This document shows, piece after piece, positions 1 through 5,134 of a stretch of DNA of 8,331 bases; position 1 is the first letter of the stretch; the number at the start of each line of letters is the position of its first letter. The notes under the pieces were generated by a model. It did not search any database. It had not been told where the DNA came from and saw only the letters and a program-made list of their open reading frames with translations. The DNA is from Bacteroidota bacterium. Lineage in GTDB: Bacteria; Bacteroidota; Ignavibacteria; Tepidaquicellales; Tepidaquicellaceae. Made by a program: the position numbers and the translations under genes. The stretch spans positions 1-8,331 of the forward strand of contig JAEYVS010000190.1 of assembly GCA_023429265.1 (NCBI GenBank), read 5' to 3'.

Positions 1-559
1 TATGTGTAGCTGTATAAACAATTCTGAAAATATCTTCACCCTTTTTTAAACTATCTAGTAGGTTTTTGAACATATAGGCATCGTACATATTATTCTTTTC
101 TTGTTGCATTAATAATTTTGCTAATAGTATTAGAAATCTAACATTATATTCCCCATAATTATTAAGTTCATTAAACCTTTTCATATCTTCTTCGTTAAAT
201 TCAGGCAATTCTTTAGACATAAGAAGATTATCTCTTTCGTTGTGATTTTGGTGCGATTTAGTCCTATCCCAAATATCAATGAGGATATTTAAAAATTCTT
301 TAACTAAATCTTTCTTTTGTGCCATTTTAATTAAAATATCTACAGCCCAATGAATATGCTTTGGTGTACGAATTCTTGACCATTTTGTATTTTTATCATT
401 CTTTATTTTTTGTCTATACTTAATCAGTAAATCTAACTCAGACAATGAACCCTGATAAACAGCCAAGATATAAGAATCGTTAATTATGAAAACTTTAAGA
501 GGTTTCTTAACTTCTCCCTCTTTTTTAAACTCCATTTTTAAAAATTTTTCTTCAATCAT
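1..559 (-). CDS. Unrecognised protein, candidate restriction endonuclease (3' end cut by window)
   Basis: An open frame of 186 codons runs from the ATG at 557-559 off the left edge, so the C-terminus is missing. The start is supported by its 8-base overlap (ATGATTGA, 552-559) with the stop of the upstream methyltransferase gene, which implies translational coupling; I see no Shine-Dalgarno sequence of its own. The protein is hydrophilic and rich in Lys, Glu, Asn and Ile, with no signal peptide or membrane segment. A notable stretch is KWSRIRTPKHIHWAVDIL (residues 59-76), followed by helical-looking sequence and an Asn/His-rich patch QNHNERDN (104-111). I do not recognise the family and see no clear PD-(D/E)xK or HNH motif in the visible part. 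Its position directly behind a Dam-type methyltransferase makes a cognate type II nuclease the leading hypothesis. That is inference from context; an accessory methylation protein is also possible. The base composition is as AT-rich as the rest of the operon. Confidence 0.8.
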   Translation of the reverse strand, partial: MIEEKFLKMEFKKEGEVKKPLKVFIINDSYILAVYQGSLSELDLLIKYRQKIKNDKNTKWSRIRTPKHIHWAVDILIKMAQKKDLVKEFLNILIDIWDRTKSHQNHNERDNLLMSKELPEFNEEDMKRFNELNNYGEYNVRFLILLAKLLMQQEKNNMYDAYMFKNLLDSLKKGEDIFRIVYTATH

Positions 560-1484
560 AATTAACTATAATTAACTCTCTTATTTTCCCTCTCTTCTCT
601 TTTATACTATTAATCATTCTACTTGCATTAACTTTATTTAAGTAAATATTATCACCCCTATATTTATCGTTAAAAAAAGTTTCATCGGGATTTACGTTTG
701 TTGGATCTGAATTGCTAAGCATTAACTTTGCGCCGGTTTTGTGTAATTCATGATAAAACTTTGCCAGTTCTTCCTGTTCTTTTCTCCCAAAACTTTCTTT
801 TGAATATGCTGTAAAATGGGATGTTTCGCTTATAGGTAAGTATGGAGGGTCAAAATATATAAATGTATTTTCATTTACATATTTTTTACAAACAGTGTAA
901 TCCCCCCATTCTATAGTTGTATTCTGAAGAAGTTCCTTAACAGAAAACAAATTTTCTTCATCACAAATAGTTGGATTATTATAGTTTCCTATTGGAACAT
1001 TAAATTCACCCTTCGAATTAACTCTAAACAACCCATTAAAGCAAGTTCTATTTAAAAATATTATCTGAGCTGACCTTTCAACCCAATCACTTGAAGAAGT
1101 ATTATAATCAAAGCCCCTTAACTTTTCATTATACTTATTCCTAATTTCATAGTATCTCATCTTTTGAGAATTTTTATCCATCGAATGATAATCCGCTTGG
1201 TATTCTTTTAAGAGCTCAATTAATGATTCAACATCCTGCTTTATTACTTTATAGGCTAAAATTAAATCTGCATTAATATCTGATATAAAGTAATTTTTTA
1301 CTTCATATTTTGAGGCAATGTGAAAAAAAACAGCACCACTTCCAATGAATGGTTCAATATAATTTTCAATCTTCCCTTTTTTTAAATCCTCAGGAAAAAA
1401 ATCTTCAAATTCATTTAATAATTGCCGTTTCCCTCCTGCCCATTTTAAAAATGGTCTCGCATTAGTCTCTATACTTGTTTTCAT
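552..1484 (-). CDS. dam: Dam-family (D12 class) adenine-N6 DNA methyltransferase
   Basis: This 310-residue protein should transfer a methyl group from S-adenosylmethionine to N6 of adenine in a short DNA site. All key motifs are visible: the N-terminal FLKWAGGK (12-19), the SAM-binding EPFIGSG (44-50), an acidic ISDIN strand (D69), the Dam-family block FNGLFRVNSKGEFNVPIG (149-166), the catalytic DPPY (212-215) and LSNSD (256-260). Motif order is that of alpha-class enzymes such as Dam and DpnM, and the length is slightly above E. coli Dam. GATC is the most common target in this family, but relatives recognise other sites, so specificity is not settled. It is the third gene of a minus-strand operon, 35 bases after the helix-turn-helix gene, and overlaps the next gene by 8 bases. 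That layout and the low GC content fit a mobile restriction-modification system better than a housekeeping Dam. The gene appears intact. The symbol follows the usual family name and does not claim orthology. Confidence 0.95.
   Translation of the reverse strand: MKTSIETNARPFLKWAGGKRQLLNEFEDFFPEDLKKGKIENYIEPFIGSGAVFFHIASKYEVKNYFISDINADLILAYKVIKQDVESLIELLKEYQADYHSMDKNSQKMRYYEIRNKYNEKLRGFDYNTSSSDWVERSAQIIFLNRTCFNGLFRVNSKGEFNVPIGNYNNPTICDEENLFSVKELLQNTTIEWGDYTVCKKYVNENTFIYFDPPYLPISETSHFTAYSKESFGRKEQEELAKFYHELHKTGAKLMLSNSDPTNVNPDETFFNDKYRGDNIYLNKVNASRMINSIKEKRGKIRELIIVNYD
558..577. repeat. Perfect 10-bp tandem duplication at the methyltransferase 3' end
   Basis: The ten bases ATAATTAACT occur twice in a row. 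On the coding (minus) strand this gives GTTAATTATA then GTTAATTATG, encoding part of the C-terminal IIVNY residues. The second unit supplies the ATG that starts the next gene, so the duplication may have created the overlap. The sequence is low in complexity and chance is possible. Confidence 0.6.
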
Positions 1485-1519
1485 GAATTCTTTACAGTTT
1501 TAATATTTGAATGGATTTT

Positions 1520-1750
1520 TTAATTCTTTGCAGAGAGAGTTATCTTGGAGTTTAAATGGTATAAGATTACCACTAATTGCTTTACATTTAACCAGAACTT
1601 ACCTGATTCCAGGCGGATGACAGTTCTTACTCCAATTCCGCATTTGTCTGCTAACTCTTGTTGAGTCATTTGGAGTTCTTCCCGCCTTAAACGAATGAAG
1701 CCGGCAATGTAATTACCGGCTTCATCTAAAACACTATTATTTATATTCAT
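1520..1750 (-). CDS. Small Xre-family helix-turn-helix transcriptional regulator
   Basis: This is a 76-residue single-domain DNA-binding protein. The Cro/C1-type helix-turn-helix spans about residues 17-66: LRREELQMTQQELADKCGI gives the first helices, RTVIRLESG (42-50) the recognition-helix region, and FWLNVKQLVVILYHL (52-66) the closing helices. Size and fold match controller (C) proteins of type II restriction-modification systems and also antitoxins of HigA/HipB type. The start is well supported: AAGGCGG (1755-1761) lies four bases upstream, inside the end of the preceding gene, whose stop is only one base from this ATG. It lies directly ahead of the methyltransferase gene, so timing of methyltransferase and nuclease expression is a plausible role. 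An antitoxin role for the upstream 134-residue protein is the main alternative. Fold assignment is confident; the role is inference. Confidence 0.9.
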   Translation of the reverse strand: MNINNSVLDEAGNYIAGFIRLRREELQMTQQELADKCGIGVRTVIRLESGKFWLNVKQLVVILYHLNSKITLSAKN

Positions 1751-1751
1751 T

Positions 1752-2156
1752 CTACCGCCTTAACTTTTTTAAATACTTCTTCTCTTTAGCAGTTAAATTT
1801 ACTTTTTTACTAAGGTTTTTGAAACCGTTTCGTTGAAGGATATCCAAAAATTCTTTTACCGAAATCCCTGACTTGTTGTACTCAGTTAATTGATTAAAAA
1901 CTTCCCCTTCATTAAATAAAATATACGCATCATCAAAGATGTATAATTTTGAGATTATTGGTTTATCACAAAATTTTGACTCTGCACCTTCTGCAGACGA
2001 AAAAATATCATACCACGTCATTATTGCTTCAGAAAAGTCTCCATTTTCGTAATAGTAACCAAATGATACTTCATCTACTGAGTCAGGTTTAACTGCATCT
2101 GTTAAATCTGGGAACATTTCGGAAAAGACATGATAACCTTTTTGGAATTTATCCAT
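1752..2156 (-). CDS. Hypothetical protein, first gene of the methyltransferase operon
   Basis: I do not recognise the family of this 134-residue protein. The N-terminal two thirds is acidic and aromatic (FGYYYENGDF at 32-41; MTWYDIF at 46-52), with alternating strand-like segments, and suggests a small alpha/beta fold. The C-terminus is strongly basic (KKVNLTAKEKKYLKKLRR, 117-134), which could contact nucleic acid. There is no signal peptide or membrane segment. The start at 2156 follows AAGGG (2166-2170) with nine bases of spacing. A closer ATG at 2158-2160 is out of frame and stops after three codons. The stop is one base before the helix-turn-helix gene's ATG, so the two are very tightly coupled. 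The order unknown gene, then Xre gene, resembles toxin-first toxin-antitoxin pairs such as HigBA, but I see no RelE-like signature. It could equally be an accessory part of the restriction-modification system. Confidence 0.85.
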   Translation of the reverse strand: MDKFQKGYHVFSEMFPDLTDAVKPDSVDEVSFGYYYENGDFSEAIMTWYDIFSSAEGAESKFCDKPIISKLYIFDDAYILFNEGEVFNQLTEYNKSGISVKEFLDILQRNGFKNLSKKVNLTAKEKKYLKKLRR

Positions 2157-2175
2157 TCATTATAGCCCTTTTTAT

Positions 2176-2193
2176 AGTAGTTGCGGTTCTACT
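2176..2193. promoter_or_regulatory. Candidate operator: inverted repeat upstream of the four-gene operon
   Basis: The sequence AGTAG, then an eight-base spacer, then CTACT forms a perfect 5-bp inverted repeat about 20 bases upstream of the first start codon of the methyltransferase operon. Its position between the presumed promoter and the ribosome-binding site would suit binding by the operon's own helix-turn-helix protein, as with C-boxes. The arms are short, so this is tentative. I find no convincing -35/-10 pair in 2194-2260. Confidence 0.25.
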
Positions 2194-2260
2194 TTGTAAT
2201 TAATGAACTAATCCAATATGACAATTTTGACATATACAAACAATGAATAATACTTGAATT

Positions 2261-2298
2261 CCAGAGATACCTTGCGCCTTAGCAAGTTCAGGATGACA
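2261..2298. repeat. Short interspersed repeat with hairpin core, copy 1
   Basis: This 38-base element abuts the aldo/keto reductase stop codon. On the minus strand it begins TGTCATCCTGAA and ends GGTATCTCTGG, with a small stem-loop between (CTTGC, six-base loop, GCAAG; 2271-2286). Its outer ends resemble copy 2 at 3339-3391, at the other end of the same gene. From general knowledge, GTCATCCTGA...ATCTC elements are common dispersed intergenic repeats in the Bacteroidota/Chlorobiota group. No T-run follows the stem, so it is a poor match to a Rho-independent terminator for the reductase gene. Confidence 0.6.
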
Positions 2299-2300
2299 AT

Positions 2301-3257
2301 TTATCTCCAATCGCTCTCCATATCCAAATACTCCAACGTTTCCTTATCGAGATTTATATTCGCTGAGTGGGTTAGCTCTTTCATCTGTTCGGCGCTCGTG
2401 GCGCTGGAGATGGGGGCGGTGATGGACGGTCTTGCCATTAGCCAGGCGAGGGCTATCTGTACGGGTGTTGCATCGTACTTTTCGGCGGTGTCATCGAGGG
2501 CGGCGAGTATCTTCCAGCCGCGGTCATTGTAGTATTTGTCACGGACGGTATTGCCGCGGACGGATTTGTTTGTGTCCTCGTCCCGGCGGTACTTCCCGGT
2601 GAGGAAGCCTCTTGCGATGGAGAAGTAAGGAATGACGCCGAGTTCCTCACGCACACAGAAGGGCTCGAGCTGCTGTTCATATTCTTCGCGGTCGTACAGA
2701 TTATAGAGTGGCTGGAGGCACTCGTAGCGGGGATAGTTCTTGGCTTCGGATATGTGTAATGCTTCGTCGAGGCGTTCGGCGGTGTAATTTGATGCGCCGA
2801 TGTAACGGACTTTTCCCTGCTGTACGAGTTCGGAGTACGCGGCGAGGGTCTCCTCCTGAGGAGTGTCAGGGTCATCGCGGTGTGATTGGTACAGGTCGAT
2901 GTAGTCAGTCTTGAGACGTCGGAGAGAGCCTTCGACTTCAGTGATGATCTGGTCCCGTGTGAGTCCTTTTCTTTCGGGAGTAATTTCCCAGCCGACTTTA
3001 GTTGCGATGATGACGTCTTTGCGGTTTTTGCGTTCGTGGAGCCAGCTGCCGATGACTTCTTCTGATTCTCCTCCTTTATTGCCGGGTGCCCACATAGTAT
3101 ATGAGTTAGCGGTGTCTATTGTATTGAAGCCGTCTTCGGTGAAGGTGTCCATAATGGAGAAGGCTGTTTTGTCGTCGACTGTGTGACGGAAGACATTAGT
3201 GCCGAGGATCAGGGGTGCTGTATGTAAGTCGGATCGGCCGATGCGGCGGTGGTTCAT
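2301..3257 (-). CDS. Aldo/keto reductase, NAD(P)H-dependent
   Basis: This 318-residue cytosolic oxidoreductase has the (beta/alpha)8-barrel aldo/keto reductase fold and should reduce aldehydes or ketones using NAD(P)H. The catalytic tetrad is complete: D48 and Y53 in DTANSY, K87 in ATKVGW, and H126 in YQSHRDD. Other family hallmarks are IGASNY (153-158), the active-site strand YFSIARGFLTGKY (211-223), and the C-terminal nucleotide-binding block ITAPISSATSAEQ (279-291). Length and motif spacing fit the bacterial YajO/AKR11-like branch; the substrate cannot be read from sequence. The start ATG at 3257 lacks a Shine-Dalgarno sequence and is preceded by an A-rich stretch. It appears to be a single-gene unit bracketed by related interspersed repeats. 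GC content is clearly higher than in both neighbours (near 63% in one sampled line), which suggests separate ancestry. Long open frames on the opposite strand here follow from the GC-rich codons and are not genes. Confidence 0.95.
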   Translation of the reverse strand: MNHRRIGRSDLHTAPLILGTNVFRHTVDDKTAFSIMDTFTEDGFNTIDTANSYTMWAPGNKGGESEEVIGSWLHERKNRKDVIIATKVGWEITPERKGLTRDQIITEVEGSLRRLKTDYIDLYQSHRDDPDTPQEETLAAYSELVQQGKVRYIGASNYTAERLDEALHISEAKNYPRYECLQPLYNLYDREEYEQQLEPFCVREELGVIPYFSIARGFLTGKYRRDEDTNKSVRGNTVRDKYYNDRGWKILAALDDTAEKYDATPVQIALAWLMARPSITAPISSATSAEQMKELTHSANINLDKETLEYLDMESDWR

Positions 3258-3286
3258 TGTGTATTTTTCTTTTAATATAAAAATTT

Positions 3287-3343
3287 ACCACCAAGGCACC
3301 AAGACACAAAGGTTTCACGAAGGAAAGAATTTTTAGCGCAGAG
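3287..3343. repeat. Degenerate CACCAAGG/CACAAAGG/CACGAAGG repeat
   Basis: Positions 3287-3312 hold ACCACCAAGG, CACCAAGA and CACAAAGG, followed by CACGAAGG (3317-3324) and AGCGCAGAG (3335-3343). These are imperfect copies of an 8-base unit of type CACNAAGG. From general knowledge, such accaaggcacc-type strings recur in intergenic DNA of many environmental bacteria, including this group. It lies upstream of the reductase start and codes for nothing convincing. Confidence 0.6.
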
Positions 3344-3391
3344 ATACCTCCCGATGTAAAATCGGGATCTGAACTTCGTTTCGACATGACA
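3339..3391. repeat. Short interspersed repeat with hairpin core, copy 2
   Basis: The outer ends match copy 1 in the same orientation: on the minus strand it begins TGTCATGTCGAA and ends GGTATCTCTG. The centre differs and contains a stronger stem-loop, TCCCGAT, loop gtaaa, ATCGGGA (3349-3367). It lies about 80 bases upstream of the reductase start codon, so copies 1 and 2 bracket that gene. The element may be a miniature mobile element or a REP-like repeat; two copies cannot decide which. Confidence 0.55.
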
Positions 3392-3406
3392 CCAGGGAAA
3401 GAAGCT

Positions 3407-3462
3407 TAACCGCGTCCCGCTGAAGCGGGACAGGAAGGACGCAAAGGAGGCGCAGAGATAAA
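3407..3462. repeat. CGCAAAGG-type repeat interrupted by a palindromic hairpin
   Basis: TAACCGCG (3407-3414) and AGGAAGGACGCAAAGG (3433-3448), followed by AGGCGCAGAGATAA, belong to the CGCAAAGG/CGCAGAG degenerate repeat type common in intergenic DNA. Between the two parts sits a near-perfect hairpin: GTCCCGC, loop TGAA, GCGGGAC (3414-3431). Removing the hairpin restores a continuous repeat, which suggests a nested insertion. The closing GCGCAGAGATA is also found at 3336-3346 and shows that the repeats in this gap are related. Confidence 0.5.
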
Positions 3463-3476
3463 CAGAGTTAATATCC

Positions 3477-3497
3477 AGTGTTAAGTGTTAAGTGTTC
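3477..3497. repeat. Three tandem 7-bp units at the 3' end of the 487-residue gene
   Basis: AGTGTTA, AGTGTTA and AGTGTTC lie head to tail, and the last unit overlaps the stop codon (3496-3498) of the minus-strand gene. This is probably a slippage-prone microsatellite. A change in copy number would alter only sequence beyond the stop. Confidence 0.75.
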
Positions 3498-4959
3498 AAT
3501 GGATCTTGAGCTTTTCCATCAGCCAGGTTTTGTTTCGGAAGTTTTCGGATGATTCGAGTTTTTGTTTAAGTATTGCAATATCATCTATTTTACCGGAAAG
3601 GCGGAATTTATAGAGTTTCTCGATATTTTCAAGGAAGAGCTTGTTTGACATATAAATTCGAGGTGAGAGAACTTTATTGTCTTTGAGGAAATGCTTATAG
3701 CTGTCGGCGAGGGAGAAGAAGGGTTCGGACTCATTGAGTTCAAAGTAATTCATCAGTCGGAGATTATTGATGTTCGCTTTTGGCAGGTACCAGTCTTTGA
3801 CGAAATTGTCGAAGCTGATCTTATTCAGGTAATCGAGGGATGTCTCGTAATTTTCTTTGTGAAACTCCAGGGTTGCCATATTCAAATAAAAAGCATCCTC
3901 ACGGCTATTGTCCAGTATGCGGTTCTTGTATTTCAATAGTATTTTTTCTACAGTAGAATACTTTTTAAGATCCATTCCCAGGGTTGTAATGCTGTTGTAT
4001 TCTGCAATAGGCAGCTTCATATCCGTAATTTTGTCATAAATGTTTTTCAGCATATACTCATACAAAGAAAATAATTCTTTTTTAAATTCCATTTTGCCGA
4101 GATGGATATAGAGTTCGCACACAGACCGGAGGTTCCTTACCTCGTAGATATTAATTTTATCAGAAGCACCTATAGTCCCTAAAACAAAATCCTTTAAATT
4201 AAAATAGTTACTTTGATCGGAGTGATCTTTTAGCGCTTTGTATAGATAATATTTCATTGCCATCACTTTATAGTGTGGACTATCTACTTTTTTGAGGGTT
4301 TCTATATAGTTCTTGAAGTTGAAATTATCAAAAAAAATATCGGGCTCGCTTTCGCCGAAATCCAGCCTGAAGGCTTTTTCATTGACGAATTTATCGTGAT
4401 GCAGACTTCCCATACGCATAAGCGCATAGGTAATCAGATATTCGGACAATCGAATGACTTCATCGGTAATGATGCGCTGCTGTTCATTAGCGACATGGAA
4501 TTGGACAAGCGAATCGGAGAGGAGGAACTTAGCGAAGTAATATGCTGTCTCCCCATATTCCTTTTTTTCAATGCGATCTGCAAGTTTTTGAGATGTACGT
4601 AGAAAATTTTTGTTCAATCCTCTTTCTGCTTGCTCTGACATAAGAAAAGTATCCTCGAGAAAAAAGTTTTTACGGCAATTAACACGAATGAATAATTCTT
4701 CCGTGAGCTTATAGAGCTCGGAAGAAAGTTTTCGCAGGACCTGTTCGTTGTATTTTTCTCCGGGAAAGATCTTTTTGTAAATGTATTCCTCTGTGAGCAA
4801 GCGGCTGTCATATTCTGGATGGAATTCGGAAAGCACATTAAAAAGATCTGCCACCTTCTTACGCTGAACAAAGTAGGTTGATTCGGTCATTTTGCCCAGG
4901 TCCTTAAGTTCGTCTTTGCTGAGTGTCTTTAGCACTTCAACAACTTTGGAATCCTTCAT
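3496..4959 (-). CDS. Helix-rich hypothetical protein, TPR-like C-terminal half
   Basis: I do not recognise a named family for this 487-residue protein. It has no signal peptide or transmembrane segment and is dominated by amphipathic helices, so a cytoplasmic scaffold is likely. The N-terminal region (about 1-95) has the pattern LKTLSKDELKDLGKMTESTYF, then FHPEY, KKIFPGEKYN and LRKLSSELYKL, which reads as a small conserved helical domain. The middle and end resemble a helical-repeat solenoid; residues 353-385 (around LNMATLEFHKENYETSLDYLNK) look like a tetratricopeptide unit. The start ATG at 4959 is the first in-frame choice after the promoter and has no clear Shine-Dalgarno sequence. It is transcribed divergently from the T9SS pair and stands alone. 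By analogy with helical-repeat proteins it may mediate protein contacts, but that is inference. The gene appears intact. Confidence 0.85.
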   Translation of the reverse strand: MKDSKVVEVLKTLSKDELKDLGKMTESTYFVQRKKVADLFNVLSEFHPEYDSRLLTEEYIYKKIFPGEKYNEQVLRKLSSELYKLTEELFIRVNCRKNFFLEDTFLMSEQAERGLNKNFLRTSQKLADRIEKKEYGETAYYFAKFLLSDSLVQFHVANEQQRIITDEVIRLSEYLITYALMRMGSLHHDKFVNEKAFRLDFGESEPDIFFDNFNFKNYIETLKKVDSPHYKVMAMKYYLYKALKDHSDQSNYFNLKDFVLGTIGASDKINIYEVRNLRSVCELYIHLGKMEFKKELFSLYEYMLKNIYDKITDMKLPIAEYNSITTLGMDLKKYSTVEKILLKYKNRILDNSREDAFYLNMATLEFHKENYETSLDYLNKISFDNFVKDWYLPKANINNLRLMNYFELNESEPFFSLADSYKHFLKDNKVLSPRIYMSNKLFLENIEKLYKFRLSGKIDDIAILKQKLESSENFRNKTWLMEKLKIH

Positions 4960-5015
4960 ATTCGTGTCATAATTATATTAAAAAAGCAGCAATATTCTGC
5001 TAATTTTAAGCTTTT

Positions 5016-5045
5016 TATATAAAGATAGCAATAATTCCCTGTCAA
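5016..5045 (-). promoter_or_regulatory. Predicted sigma-70-type promoter for the 487-residue gene
   Basis: On the minus strand a perfect TTGACA (5040-5045) is followed by an 18-base spacer and TATATA (5016-5021); shifting by one gives TTATAT with 17 bases. It ends about 57 bases upstream of the ATG at 4959. This is the best promoter match in the window. It follows the housekeeping consensus rather than the Bacteroidetes TAnnTTTG form. Confidence 0.55.
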
Positions 5046-5062
5046 AGATAATCAAAAAATTC

Positions 5063-5090
5063 TTTGAGCGGCATACTTCCGGATTATAAT
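5063..5090 (+). promoter_or_regulatory. Predicted promoter for the two T9SS cargo genes
   Basis: A perfect TATAAT (5085-5090) lies 45 bases upstream of the first start codon, with a weak -35 candidate TTTGAG (5063-5068) 16 bases before it. It is divergent from the promoter of the 487-residue gene. Between it and the start is an AT-only inverted repeat, TTAATTT, aa, AAATTAA (5100-5115), which could be an operator or simply AT-rich DNA. Confidence 0.4.
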
Positions 5091-5134
5091 TTGAGGCAGT
5101 TAATTTAAAAATTAAATAATTCTTGGGAGGAATT

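Noticed and set aside
2254..2532. Open frames on the plus strand across the aldo/keto reductase gene, including 2708-2914 and 2911-3186
   Set aside because: They lie antisense to a gene with a complete catalytic tetrad and arise from its GC-rich codons; their products resemble no protein family.
3196..3387. Minus-strand frame of 63 codons over the repeat-rich gap upstream of the reductase
   Set aside because: It consists of interspersed repeat sequence and overlaps the reductase start; no start signal or protein-like pattern.
5123..5134. TTG start at 5123 for the first propeller protein
   Set aside because: It would place the ribosome-binding site GGGAGG inside the coding region; the ATG at 5135 gives a normal signal peptide and spacing.
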